Part shown: positions 53,297-64,000 of the stretch, piece after piece | Layout: every line of letters starts with the position of its first letter | Position numbering within the stretch: the first letter of the stretch is position 1 | From: Streptomyces cellulosae | GTDB lineage: Bacteria > Actinomycetota > Actinomycetes > Streptomycetales > Streptomycetaceae | Length of the DNA stretch: 64,000 nt | Assembly (NCBI RefSeq): GCF_000721105.1 | Contig: NZ_JOEV01000040.1 | Location: 42,676 to 106,675, forward strand | Reading direction: 5' to 3' | Made by a program: the position numbers and the translations under genes | Notes under the pieces: generated by a model | Database searches by the model: none | What the model was told of the DNA's origin: nothing | The model's input: the letters and a program-made list of their open reading frames with translations, nothing else

Positions 53297-55350
53297 CAGT
53301 TCCGGCTCCCGCCCGCCTCGGTGAGGGGGGTGGCGACCGGCTCCGGCCGGGGGCGGGTGTCGTCGGCGGCCCCCGTCGCCACCCGCGGTCCCGACAGCAG
53401 GTACGTGAGCCCGAACCCGGCGCCCACGACCACCGCGCCCCCGACCGCGTCCAGCACCCAGTGGTTGGCGGTCACGACGATCGCGGACACCGTGAACAGC
53501 GGATGCAGCGGGCCCAGGGCCTTCATCCACCACGTGGGTGCCATGACGGCGATCACGAGGCCGCACCACAGGGACCAGCCGAAGTGCAGGGACGGCATCG
53601 CCGCGTACTGGTTGGTGACCGCGGTCATCACGCCGTAGTCCGGCTGGGAGAAGTCCTGGACGCCGTGGACGGTGTCGATGAAGCCGAGGCCCGGCATCAG
53701 GCGCGGCGGGGCGAGGGGGTAGAGCCAGAAGCCGAGCAGGCCGAGCAGGGTGGCGAGGCCGAGTGCGGAGCGGGCCCAGCGGTAGTCGACGGGGCGGCGG
53801 AGGTAGAGCACGGCGAGGATCGTCAGCGGGACGGTGAAGTGGAAGGACGCGTAGTAGAAGTCGAAGAAGCTCCGCAGCCAGTCCACTCGCACCACGGCGT
53901 GGTTCGCCCGGCGTTCGATGTCGATGGACAGCCACTTCTCCAGCGCGTGGATCTGGCGGCCGTGGTGCTCGGCGGTGGCCCGGTCGGCGGTCACCCCGAG
54001 CCGTACCTGCTGGTAGGCGGCGTACGTGACGCGGATGAGCAGCAGCTCCAGCAGGAGGCTCGGGCGGGTCAGGACCCGGCGCGGGAACCGCAGGAGCGGG
54101 ACGCGCGGGAAGCGTGCGGGCACCGGGGGCGCGTACGCGGTGGGGATCGGCGACCGGTGGTACTGCGAGGTGCGGGAGAGGAAGGGCACGACCGCGGCGG
54201 CGGCGACGGCGGCCAGCAGCACCACGTCGTCCCGCAGGATGTACAGCGCCGCCACGTCCGGCAGCATCATCGTCGCGGGCAGCGTCATCACCAGGACGAC
54301 GGCGACCGGCCACACGTACCGGTCCGAGGCCCGCTTGCCGACGCGGCCGACGACCGCCAGCAGCACCCACAGCAGTTGGTGCTGCCAGGTGGTCGGTGAG
54401 ACGGCGATCGCGGCGCAGCCGGTGATCGCGACGGCGAGCAGCAGCTGTCCGTCCCGGGCGTAGTGCACGGCGCGGCGCAGGCCGAGGGCGGCGACTCCCA
54501 CGCCGAACAGCAGGAAGAACATGATCTCCAGCGGGCCGGACAGGCCGAGCCGCAGCAGGGCGCCGTGCAGGGACTGGTTGGCGAGGTCGTCGGCCTCGCC
54601 GCCCAGGCCGGTGCCGGCCATGTGGTGCACCCAGTAGGTGTACGAGTCGTGCGCCATCGCCGCCCAGGCGAGGGCGGTGCACGCGACGAACGTCACTCCG
54701 GCGGACAGGGCGGCCGTGCGGCGGCCGGTGAACCACAGCAGCGGGGCGAAGAGCAGCACCGTGGGTTGCAGGGCGGCGGCTGAGCCGATGAGCAGACCGC
54801 CGGTGCGCCGGCCGTGTACGGCGAAACAGCCGAGGAGCACCAGCAGGACCGGGATGACGCTGGTCTGGCCGAGCCAGAGCGTGTTGCGCACCGGCAGCGA
54901 CAGCATCAGCACACTGATCGCGACCGGCGCGGCGAGCAGGGAGGTGCGTCTGCTGACCGGCTGCGGCAGGGCGCGCGCGGCGACCAGGCCGAGGGCGACG
55001 ACCAGCAGCAGGGTGCCGAAGGTCCAGCCCCAGCCGAGGGCCTGCTCGGCGGTTCTGGTGAGGGGCTTGAGCACCAGTCCGGCGAAAGGCGTACCGGTGA
55101 ACTGCGTCGAGTCGTACAGCGAGCCGTTCACATGCAGGACGCCGTCGGGACCGACCCAGGTCTCCAGATCCGTCAGCCGCTCGCCCCGAGGCGTTCCGAG
55201 GACGACGGCCACCTGCCGTAGGGCGAGTACGGCCGCGACGAGCCACAGGGCCAGCCGCGCCGCGCGCAGCCGGGCCTGAGCAGCCGGCGCCGGTCCGACG
55301 GCCGCCGCTGCGAAGGCTTCCGCCGGTCGCCCGCCGCGCTCCGCGTTCAC
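53296..55350 (-). CDS. Bifunctional GT87 glycosyltransferase / PAP2 phosphatase membrane protein
   Basis: The protein has 684 residues from a GTG (VNAERGGRPAEAF). An upstream GTG and an in-frame ATG at 55488 are alternatives. Residues ~30-430 are a GT87-like multi-helix glycosyltransferase (WVGPDGVLHVNGSLYDSTQF with an acidic loop, MLSLPVRNTLWLGQTSVIPV, PTTWQHQLLWVLLAVVGRVG). The C-terminal ~250 residues are a PAP2 domain (FDFYYASFHFTVPLTI, QYAAMPSLHFGWSLWCGLVI, ANHWVLDAVGGAVVVGAGFG). The fusion is known in Streptomyces and may use and recycle a polyprenyl-phosphate sugar carrier. Confidence 0.88.
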   Translation of the reverse strand: MNAERGGRPAEAFAAAAVGPAPAAQARLRAARLALWLVAAVLALRQVAVVLGTPRGERLTDLETWVGPDGVLHVNGSLYDSTQFTGTPFAGLVLKPLTRTAEQALGWGWTFGTLLLVVALGLVAARALPQPVSRRTSLLAAPVAISVLMLSLPVRNTLWLGQTSVIPVLLVLLGCFAVHGRRTGGLLIGSAAALQPTVLLFAPLLWFTGRRTAALSAGVTFVACTALAWAAMAHDSYTYWVHHMAGTGLGGEADDLANQSLHGALLRLGLSGPLEIMFFLLFGVGVAALGLRRAVHYARDGQLLLAVAITGCAAIAVSPTTWQHQLLWVLLAVVGRVGKRASDRYVWPVAVVLVMTLPATMMLPDVAALYILRDDVVLLAAVAAAAVVPFLSRTSQYHRSPIPTAYAPPVPARFPRVPLLRFPRRVLTRPSLLLELLLIRVTYAAYQQVRLGVTADRATAEHHGRQIHALEKWLSIDIERRANHAVVRVDWLRSFFDFYYASFHFTVPLTILAVLYLRRPVDYRWARSALGLATLLGLLGFWLYPLAPPRLMPGLGFIDTVHGVQDFSQPDYGVMTAVTNQYAAMPSLHFGWSLWCGLVIAVMAPTWWMKALGPLHPLFTVSAIVVTANHWVLDAVGGAVVVGAGFGLTYLLSGPRVATGAADDTRPRPEPVATPLTEAGGSRN

Positions 55351-55743
55351 CACGCCTCGTCGGCCTCCCGCCCCGCTCGTCCCACGCGTCGCATGCGTCG
55401 GAATGGCCGGCGAACCCCGTCGAGGGTTCGCGCCACCCTCGGAGGAGGAAGCCGGCAGCCCCTTCTTCACCTGACCGCTTTCTCGCATTTGTCCGGATGA
55501 CGATAGTGCGAGGAGCCTCCGATTGCCGTCACGAAAGGCGAGAAGGATCACAAATCGGCTGGCGCGGAACCGTTCGGGCGGAGGGTCACGGACCTGCTTG
55601 CACAGCATTTAGATGCCCTGTGCATCGACTTCCTCACGATCCGTGTCCGGGGCGAGTGACCCTAAGGTCGCTTTCCGGCCTGTCCGCCGCCGTCGTCGCC
55701 CGGGCCCGTCCCCGTCCCCGTCGAAAGGCAGGCGAGCGAAGCT
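55351..55743. other. Intergenic region between GT87/PAP2 and MHS transporter
   Basis: The 393-bp divergent gap holds the uncertain 5' end of the GT87 gene (an open frame to 55608), a CTCGCC/GGCGAG-flanked stretch and no other gene. No operator palindrome is recognised. It should contain two promoters. Confidence 0.6.
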
Positions 55744-57159
55744 TTGCCGAGCGCCACCGTCGCCACTCCCCCCGCACAGAACCCGACCGCCACGAAGAAC
55801 GTCACCGCCACCGACCCCGCGCTCGTGAAGCGTGCCGTGAAGGCCGCCGCGCTGGGCAACGCGATGGAATGGTTCGACTTCGGTGTCTACAGCTACATCG
55901 CGGTCACCCTGGGCAAGGTCTTCTTCCCCTCCGGCAACCCGACCGCCCAGCTGCTCTCCACCTTCGGCGCCTTCGCCGCGGCCTTCCTGGTCCGGCCGCT
56001 CGGCGGCATGGTCTTCGGCCCGCTCGGCGACCGCGTCGGCCGGCAGAAGGTCCTCGCCGTCACCATGATCATGATGGCCGCGGGCACCTTCGCCATCGGC
56101 CTGATCCCGTCGTACGCGACGATCGGCGTCGGCGCGCCCCTGCTGCTCCTGCTCGCCCGCCTGGTCCAGGGCTTCTCCACCGGCGGCGAGTACGCCGGCG
56201 CCTCCACCTTCATCGCCGAGTACGCCCCCGACAAGCGGCGCGGCTTCCTCGGCAGCTGGCTGGAGTTCGGCACCCTCGCCGGGTACATCGCCGGGGCGGG
56301 CCTGGTCACGCTGATGACGGCCCTGCTGTCCGACGACGCCCTGGTGTCCTGGGGCTGGCGGATCCCGTTCCTGATCGCGGGCCCGATGGGCGTCATCGGC
56401 CTGTATCTGCGACTGCGCCTGGAGGAGACGCCGGCGTTCACGGCCGAGGTCGAGAAGACCGAGAAAGCCGAGGAGGCCGGGCGGACGGAGAAGGCCGGGC
56501 AGGCCGAGTCCCACCGCCCGAAGGTGCCGCTGCGCGAGATGATCACCGGCCAGTGGAAGGCGCTGCTGCTGTGCGTGGGGCTGGTGCTGGTCTTCAACGT
56601 CACCGACTACATGCTGCTGTCGTACATGCCGAGCTACCTGACAAGTGAGCTGCACTACGACGAGACGCACGGGCTGCTGGTCGTGCTCGGTGTGATGGCC
56701 CTGATGATGATCGTCCAGCCGTTCGCCGGCGCGCTGACCGACCGCGTCGGCCGCCGCCCGGTCATCGCGGCGGGCTGCGCGGGCTTCCTGCTCCTGTCCG
56801 TCCCGGCCCTGCTCCTGATCCGGCAGGGCAGCCTGGCCGCGGTCGCGCTGGGCATGGCCGCACTGGGGCTGCTGCTGGTCTGCTTCACGGCCGCCATGCC
56901 GTCCGCCCTGCCGGCCCTGTTCCCGACCCGCGTCCGCTACGGCTCCCTCTCGATCGGCTTCAACGTCTCGGTGTCGCTGTTCGGCGGGACGACCCCGCTG
57001 GTGGTGACCGCGCTGATCGGAGCGACGGGGAACATGATGATGCCCGCCTACTACATGATGGCGGCGGCCGTCGTCGGCGGGGTCGCGGTGTGGTTCATGG
57101 CGGAGTCGGCGGGCAGGCCGCTGCCGGGGTCGGAACCGTCGCTGGAGGGCCGGCCGTAG
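55744..57159 (+). CDS. MHS-family MFS transporter (ProP/KgtP-like)
   Basis: The protein has 471 residues. The TTG start is uncertain, as only a weak AGGC lies upstream. It has 12 helices: GNAMEWFDFGVYSYIAVTLG, VRPLGGMVFGPLGDRVGRQK (MHS motif A), RLVQGFSTGGEYAGASTFIA, EYAPDKRRGFLGSWLEFGTL and LTDRVGRRPVIAAGC. These identify the metabolite:H+ symporter group that includes ProP (proline/betaine) and KgtP. A charged inner loop (EKTEKAEEAGRTEKAGQAES) is longer than usual. The substrate is an organic acid or osmolyte, but not identified. Confidence 0.9.
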   Translation: MPSATVATPPAQNPTATKNVTATDPALVKRAVKAAALGNAMEWFDFGVYSYIAVTLGKVFFPSGNPTAQLLSTFGAFAAAFLVRPLGGMVFGPLGDRVGRQKVLAVTMIMMAAGTFAIGLIPSYATIGVGAPLLLLLARLVQGFSTGGEYAGASTFIAEYAPDKRRGFLGSWLEFGTLAGYIAGAGLVTLMTALLSDDALVSWGWRIPFLIAGPMGVIGLYLRLRLEETPAFTAEVEKTEKAEEAGRTEKAGQAESHRPKVPLREMITGQWKALLLCVGLVLVFNVTDYMLLSYMPSYLTSELHYDETHGLLVVLGVMALMMIVQPFAGALTDRVGRRPVIAAGCAGFLLLSVPALLLIRQGSLAAVALGMAALGLLLVCFTAAMPSALPALFPTRVRYGSLSIGFNVSVSLFGGTTPLVVTALIGATGNMMMPAYYMMAAAVVGGVAVWFMAESAGRPLPGSEPSLEGRP

Positions 57160-57307
57160 CGGCTGAGCGGGCCGGCCGAAGCGTTCCGAGAGGTACCGGG
57201 GGCCGGGAACCTGGGCCGATCGGCTGAAACCGCTCCCTCGAAACCCCCTGTCATGCCGGGAGATCGCCTGACAGAGCACCGGTGCGCGGCTATATTCGTT
57301 AGCGCGG

Positions 57308-57328
57308 CTAGTTAGCAGATCTAACTAG
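57308..57328. promoter_or_regulatory. 8-bp inverted repeat upstream of the O-methyltransferase
   Basis: CTAGTTAG-CAGAT-CTAACTAG is a perfect inverted repeat ending 21 bp before the ATG. It is AT-rich compared with its surroundings and is a good candidate operator. The regulator is unknown. Confidence 0.6.
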
Positions 57329-57349
57329 GCATACGAAAGGCACAGGTGC

Positions 57350-58021
57350 ATGAGCGAGTCGCAGCTCTGGGACGCCGTCGACGACTACTTCACCGCCCAC
57401 CTCTCGCCCGAGGACGACGTCCTCGACGCGGCCCTGCGGGACAGCGAGGCCGCCGGGCTCCCGCACATCGCCGTCACAGCGCCCCAGGGCAAGCTGCTCC
57501 AGCTCCTCGCCCAGATCCAGGGTGCCCGCACCGTCCTGGAGATCGGCACCCTCGGCGGCTACAGCACCATCTGGCTGGCCCGCGCGCTGCCCGCCGACGG
57601 CCGGCTGGTCACGCTGGAGTACGACCCCCGGCACGCGGAGGTCGCCACCCGCAACATCGCCCGCGCGGGCCTCGACACGCTGGTCGAGGTACGGGTCGGT
57701 CCGGCGCTGGAGTCGCTGCCCCAGCTGGCCGACGAGAACCCGGCCCCCTTCGACCTGGTCTTCATCGACGCGGACAAGGGCAACAACCCGCACTACGTGG
57801 AGTGGGCGCTGAAGCTCACCAGCGCGGGCAGCCTCATCGTCCTCGACAACGTCGTACGGGGCGGCCGGGTGACCGACGCCGACAGCACCGCGTCGGACGT
57901 CCAGGGCACCCGCACCGCCCTCGAACTGATCGGCCGGCACCCGCGGTTGAGCGGCACGGCGGTCCAGACGGTGGGCAGCAAGGGCTACGACGGCTTCGCG
58001 CTGGCCCGGGTGCTCGAATGA
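57350..58021 (+). CDS. O-methyltransferase (COMT-like, Methyltransf_3)
   Basis: The 223-residue enzyme has GARTVLEIGTLGGYSTIWLA (SAM motif I), LEYDPRHAEVATRNIARAGL, FDLVFIDADKGNNPHYVEWA (metal-binding Asp) and IVLDNVVRGGRVTDAD (Asp-Asn). This is the metal-dependent, catechol or caffeoyl-CoA type that methylates phenolic hydroxyls. The substrate is unknown. It lies alone under an 8-bp inverted repeat, so it is probably ligand-regulated. Confidence 0.93.
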   Translation: MSESQLWDAVDDYFTAHLSPEDDVLDAALRDSEAAGLPHIAVTAPQGKLLQLLAQIQGARTVLEIGTLGGYSTIWLARALPADGRLVTLEYDPRHAEVATRNIARAGLDTLVEVRVGPALESLPQLADENPAPFDLVFIDADKGNNPHYVEWALKLTSAGSLIVLDNVVRGGRVTDADSTASDVQGTRTALELIGRHPRLSGTAVQTVGSKGYDGFALARVLE

Positions 58022-58039
58022 GGGCGCGCCGGGGGAGGC

Positions 58040-58080
58040 AGCTCCCGTGAGACCCTCGGGCACGGTCGCTCACGGGAGCT
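58040..58080. terminator. Bidirectional hairpin terminator
   Basis: AGCTCCCGTGAG and CTCACGGGAGCT form a perfect 12-bp stem with a 17-nt loop between the convergent O-methyltransferase and FHA genes. Confidence 0.85.
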
Positions 58081-58105
58081 CGGGCGCCGGACGACGGCGC
58101 TCGCG

Positions 58106-58498
58106 TCAGGCCTCGTGGTAGAAGCCGACGTTGACGCTGCGCGGGGCGGTGCGGTCCTGGATGATGATCTCGCCGCTGCCGCCCCGGGGCAGCGGGACCG
58201 TGCCGCCGTAGGACAGGGGTTGCGCGTACTCCCCGACGGTCAGCCGGACCTCGGAGGACGGGTCGGGCTGGGAGCCCTGCAGCCAGGTCACCTGCCAGGT
58301 GCCCTCGGGTCCGCACAGGAACTCCAGGTGGACCCGGGAGACGAACAGCCAGTCGTCGGGTGTCGAGAGCCGGCACACCGTTTTGTCGCGGCCCACCCGC
58401 AGCACGGCGCCCGGGTCACTGGGCGAGTCGGCCATGAGCATGCCGGCCGTGGCGCCCGAGTCCGCCGCGGAGACGGCGGCCATGGTGAGTTCGAGCAC
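58106..58498 (-). CDS. FHA-domain-like protein
   Basis: The 130-residue protein starts at GTG after AAGGAG. The core is VLRVGRDKTVCRLSTPDDWL then FVSRVHLEFLCGPEG, which fits the FHA phosphothreonine-binding strand (GRD ... SRVH). The C-terminal beta region is GGTVPLPRGGSGEIIIQDRT. There is no kinase or ATPase domain, so it probably acts as an adaptor reading Ser/Thr-kinase phosphorylation. The family match rests on a few motifs. Confidence 0.75.
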   Translation of the reverse strand: MLELTMAAVSAADSGATAGMLMADSPSDPGAVLRVGRDKTVCRLSTPDDWLFVSRVHLEFLCGPEGTWQVTWLQGSQPDPSSEVRLTVGEYAQPLSYGGTVPLPRGGSGEIIIQDRTAPRSVNVGFYHEA

Positions 58499-58587
58499 GT
58501 GCGCTCCTTCTGAAGTGCCTGAAGTGTCCTTGTACAGCCGCCGTATGATAAATCGCCCGGCCCCGACACGTCCGGCACAATGGACCC

Positions 58588-58998
58588 ATGACCGAGCGAA
58601 AGCCACCCGGCGTTCCGTTCGAATCCTGGGTGGACAAGCAGATCCGCGACGCCGAGCGCCGCGGTGAGTTCGCCCGACTCCCGGGCGCGGGCAAGCCGTT
58701 GCCGCAGGGCACCGACACGACGTACGACGAACTGTGGTGGATCAAGCGGAAGATGGCCCGCGAGGGCCTCTCGGTCCTGCCACCGACCCTGGCCCTGCGC
58801 AAGGAGGCCGAGGACACGCTCGCGGCGGCCCTGCGCGCACCCGGCGAACGGATCGTCCGCAAGCTCGTCGAGGACATCAACGTCAAGATCCGCGATGTCA
58901 TGTTCAAGCCGCCGCCCGGGCCCCCGCTGGGAATGAAGCCGTACGACGTCGAAGAGGTCGTACGCCAGTGGCGGGAGCGCCGGGAGGCGGCTGAGTAG
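58588..58998 (+). CDS. DUF1992 (DnaJ-homologue subfamily C-like) protein
   Basis: The 136-residue protein contains VPFESWVDKQIRDAERRGEF, ARLPGAGKPLPQGTDTTYDE and WWIKRKMAREGLSVLPPTLA, which are DUF1992 signature blocks (seen in the C-terminal part of eukaryotic DNAJC28). There is no J-domain HPD motif in this bacterial form. The role is unknown. It diverges from the FHA gene, with starts 90 bp apart. Confidence 0.9.
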   Translation: MTERKPPGVPFESWVDKQIRDAERRGEFARLPGAGKPLPQGTDTTYDELWWIKRKMAREGLSVLPPTLALRKEAEDTLAAALRAPGERIVRKLVEDINVKIRDVMFKPPPGPPLGMKPYDVEEVVRQWRERREAAE

Positions 58999-59051
58999 GC
59001 AGCACTGCCCAGGCAGGGGTCAGTGGGCCCGTGGGGGCGGGTGCCGGCGGC

Positions 59052-60023
59052 TCAGAGGTGCAGCAGCCGGTCCGCCAGCTCGCGGTAGTCCCTCAGGGCC
59101 AGCCGGAGCTGTTCGGTGTCGGCGCTGGTCGCGGGCTTGCCCTCGGCGCCCCCGTCCGTGGTCTGCCAGGACCTGCGGAGCGTACGGCGGCGCTGGGTCA
59201 CGGCCTCGGTGAAACGGGCGGCCGCCTCTTCCAGCACGTGGTCGGCCTCCGCCACGGAGTCCCGCGGCCCGTCCACGAACCCGGCGACGGCGTGCTGCAA
59301 CTCCTGGGCGAGCTTGTCGCACTCGTCCCGCGGAAGCAACCGGCTGCCGTGAGCGCCGGCCCCGTCCTCGGCACCGGTGGCCTCACGGCCACGGGCCGCC
59401 GCGGAGTCGCCGCGCGGGTGCGTACCGGCCGGGTCGCGGGTGGTCGCCAGGTCCGGGGTGGTGGCGGCCCGGTCGTCCCGGGTGCCCGCCGTCTCGGGGA
59501 CGCTGTCGCGCCCCGCCGCGGTCTCGCCACCCAGCCCGCCTGCCCGGCCGGTCTCGCCGCCCGTTCCGGCCTCACGGCCCGTGCGGGGTTCGCCGCCGAG
59601 CGGGCCGGCGCCGCCGCGTGCGGTGTCGCCGCCCGGTGCCGGCTCACGGCCCCGGGTGGGGTCCGCGCCGGGTTCCGTACCGCCCTGTGCGCGTCCGCGC
59701 GCCGAGGCGCCGCCGGTCGACCTGCCGGCCGCGTCGTCCGGGGCGGTCTCACGCCCCGGGAACGTCTCGCCGCCGAACGGGGCGGTCGGGCCGCCCCGGG
59801 CGGTGTCGTCGGCCGTCCCCGGCTCACGGCCCCGGGTGGGGTCCGCGCCGGATGCCGCGTCCGCTTCCGTGCCCGGTTCGCCCCGGCGGGACTCCGTCGG
59901 AGGGTCCGTCGCCGGATCGTGGCCGGGAGGTGTGGCCGGGAAGGCCGCCCGGCCCCTCGTCTTGCCGTCGCGCGGGGCGCCCTCGGCGCCCGGGCCGGTC
60001 GTAGCGTCCGTCATGTCGCTCAA
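59052..60023 (-). CDS. Ala/Gly/Arg-rich low-complexity protein with FVD-PR domain
   Basis: The 323-residue protein has a ~210-residue disordered N-terminal part rich in Gly, Ala, Thr and Arg, built from imperfect repeats such as GADPTRGREPGTADDTARGG and GADPTRGREPAPGGDTARGG. The C-terminal helical domain is DECDKLAQELQHAVAGFVDG then PRDSVAEADHVLEEAAARFT. The same domain type ends the protein encoded just upstream, which overlaps by 4 nt. The function is unknown. A Streptomyces stress-related, secreted-like protein is possible, but no signal peptide is seen in this one. Confidence 0.8.
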   Translation of the reverse strand: MSDMTDATTGPGAEGAPRDGKTRGRAAFPATPPGHDPATDPPTESRRGEPGTEADAASGADPTRGREPGTADDTARGGPTAPFGGETFPGRETAPDDAAGRSTGGASARGRAQGGTEPGADPTRGREPAPGGDTARGGAGPLGGEPRTGREAGTGGETGRAGGLGGETAAGRDSVPETAGTRDDRAATTPDLATTRDPAGTHPRGDSAAARGREATGAEDGAGAHGSRLLPRDECDKLAQELQHAVAGFVDGPRDSVAEADHVLEEAAARFTEAVTQRRRTLRRSWQTTDGGAEGKPATSADTEQLRLALRDYRELADRLLHL

Positions 60024-60766
60024 CTCCCCTTCGCGTGGCGCCTGGTGAACCCGCGCGGCAGGTGCGCCCGGCTCTCGCCGCGGGCGGATGCCGTGCCGCT
60101 GCCGGACCTTTCGAGGGGCTCACGGGTCCGGGACTCCACCCGGTCGTCACGATGGTCGCGGTGGTTCCTCTCATGCCGGGCCGGGCTCACCAGGTCCTCG
60201 AACAGGGCCCGGGCCTCGACCATGGCCTCGCGCATCTCCTCGGTGCCGGCCCGGCCGTTCTCCTCGGTGCCGATCCGGCCGTCGCCGTCCTGACCGGCGA
60301 CCGTGCCCGCGTGGGCGACTCGGTGTACCCGCCGGTAGCCCTGCACGTGGTGGGCGTGGTGGACGGACAGCGCGGCGAGCTGCTCCTCGTACTGCGTGCC
60401 GTCCGGGAAGCCCCGGGCGCCGGCCAGCTCGGCCAGCAGCCGGTCCGCCTCGGCCACGGCCTCTCGCGGCGAGTCGACGAAGCGCTCCTGGGCGGTGGTC
60501 CAGCGCGCCTCGTACTGCTCGCGCTCGGCCGGCTCCAGCGGCCGTTCGCGCAGCGCGCCGTGCCGCTCCACGCGCTCGGCGAGCTCGCGCTCGGCGGCCT
60601 TGGTGTCGCCGTCGTGCCGGGACACAGCCCGGTCGTACTCGGGACCGAAGCGCCGCCTCAGGTTCTGCCCTGCGGGCCCACGCCGGGCCCGCAGGGCCAG
60701 GACGGCCGCGACGACGAGAATCGCCGCGACTATCACGATCAGAGCGATGATCACGCCTGTGGACAT
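60020..60766 (-). CDS. Single-helix membrane protein with FVDSPREAVAEAD domain
   Basis: The 248-residue protein starts at MSTGVIIALIVIVAAILVVA, a single membrane helix following GGAAGG. A conserved domain follows: GQNLRRRFGPEYDRAVSRHD then RALREPLEP-like linker, YEARWTTAQERFVDSPREAV and AEADRLLAELAG. The C-terminus is charged and disordered (RHERNHRDHRDDRVESRTRE). It shares the FVDxPRxxVAEAD signature with the next gene, so the two probably work together. Function unknown. Confidence 0.85.
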   Translation of the reverse strand: MSTGVIIALIVIVAAILVVAAVLALRARRGPAGQNLRRRFGPEYDRAVSRHDGDTKAAERELAERVERHGALRERPLEPAEREQYEARWTTAQERFVDSPREAVAEADRLLAELAGARGFPDGTQYEEQLAALSVHHAHHVQGYRRVHRVAHAGTVAGQDGDGRIGTEENGRAGTEEMREAMVEARALFEDLVSPARHERNHRDHRDDRVESRTREPLERSGSGTASARGESRAHLPRGFTRRHAKGS

Positions 60767-60826
60767 GAATGCCTTCCGGGGTTTTCGACCCAACCGGCTC
60801 TCCGTGCGGGCCGGTTCCCCAGCCGG

Positions 60827-60851
60827 GTAGCCCCGACGGCGCCCGTCAAAC
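60827..60851 (-). promoter_or_regulatory. Possible stress-type promoter (GTTT-N15-GGCTAC)
   Basis: GTTT (60851-60848) and GGCTAC (60832-60827) are 15 bp apart on the minus strand, 61 bp before the start of the single-helix gene. This resembles the sigma-B-like GTTT-GGGTAY pattern, with one mismatch in the -10. Weak evidence. Confidence 0.3.
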
Positions 60852-60967
60852 GGCACCGGGCGAGGTCGTCGCACGGCCTCGCAGGGCCGGCCAAGCCGCG
60901 GGACGGGTACGCCCCCGACCGGACTCGGGTCGCGGGCCCGGTGGGCCGCCTGCGGAGAATGGCCCTC

Positions 60968-64000
<3,033 letters not shown>

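Noticed and set aside
51668..55246. Apparent 1192-codon single gene covering both membrane glycosyltransferases
   Set aside because: The upstream half of that frame is the shadow of the GT87/PAP2 gene, which has its own conserved frame. The GT39 gene starts at 53296 with a TGATG overlap.

Overview
The window is about 72% GC, has strong third-position GC bias, frequent GTG starts and 1-4 nt gene overlaps, and carries many gene families typical of Streptomyces. These include an SCO2322-family protein, bifunctional RNase H/phosphatase, ECF42-DGPF pair, DesK-like kinases and GT87/PAP2. It reads as a stretch of a Streptomyces chromosome. No prophage, integrase, tRNA cluster or CRISPR array is visible. 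Start codons were chosen from Shine-Dalgarno sequences, overlaps and family length.

Layout. 1-5 kb: a truncated DUF4132 gene, RNase P RNA (rnpB) overlapping the 3' end of an EamA exporter gene, an AraC regulator and a Uma2 nuclease. 5-13 kb: housekeeping and stress genes (MerR, YaaA, KDPG aldolase, RNase H/phosphatase, a zinc-ribbon coiled-coil protein with a CTG start, Nif3). 13-16.3 kb: an SDR, alcohol dehydrogenase and MaoC hydratase operon. 16.8-20.6 kb: a DrrAB-like ABC transporter with a NarL-type two-component system. 20.6-28.9 kb: two MFS exporters, a methyltransferase, a cell-wall amidase, an F420-type oxidoreductase and a duplicated small membrane gene. 28.7-36.6 kb: a glycosyltransferase/methyltransferase/toroid operon divergent from a KstR-like TetR regulator, then an orphan TPP riboswitch, 3Fe-4S ferredoxin, aldehyde dehydrogenase, MBL-fold hydrolase and SnoaL-like protein. 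36.6-43.2 kb: gene debris, a probable cobalamin riboswitch and a five-gene ECF vitamin-uptake operon. 43.5-48.7 kb: a secreted SLT protein, a decayed RavA/ViaA locus, DUF1275, PAP2 and ECF42/DGPF. 49-51.6 kb: a divergent FadA5-like thiolase and CYP125-like P450. 51.7-64 kb: membrane glycosyltransferases, an MHS transporter, an O-methyltransferase, FHA, DUF1992, a pair of related alanine/arginine-rich proteins, GNAT, an MFS exporter with a C-terminal extension, and the start of a zinc-ribbon protein.

Two systems stand out. The first is a dispersed steroid side-chain degradation regulon. A KstR-like repressor gene and five operator-like palindromes related to the mycobacterial KstR consensus TnnAACnnGTTnnA lie next to kstR, fadA5/cyp125, the MaoC-ADH-SDR operon, and the aldehyde dehydrogenase-ferredoxin and MBL genes. 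A second palindrome family (CTGAC-N5-RTCAG) lies upstream of three of the lipid-type transcription units. The second is a B12-type uptake operon. A probable cobalamin riboswitch precedes two secreted, membrane-anchored proteins. One is an alpha/alpha-toroid protein resembling the alpha domain of intrinsic factor. The other may be a rearranged version of its beta domain. An ECF T, double-ATPase and S component follow with 4-nt or longer overlaps.

Other unusual features are a TPP riboswitch on the minus strand with no thiamine gene downstream and the 3' end of kstR in its path, several tandem-repeat arrays in intergenic DNA, and copies of a dispersed GC-rich repeat that add peptide to two proteins.
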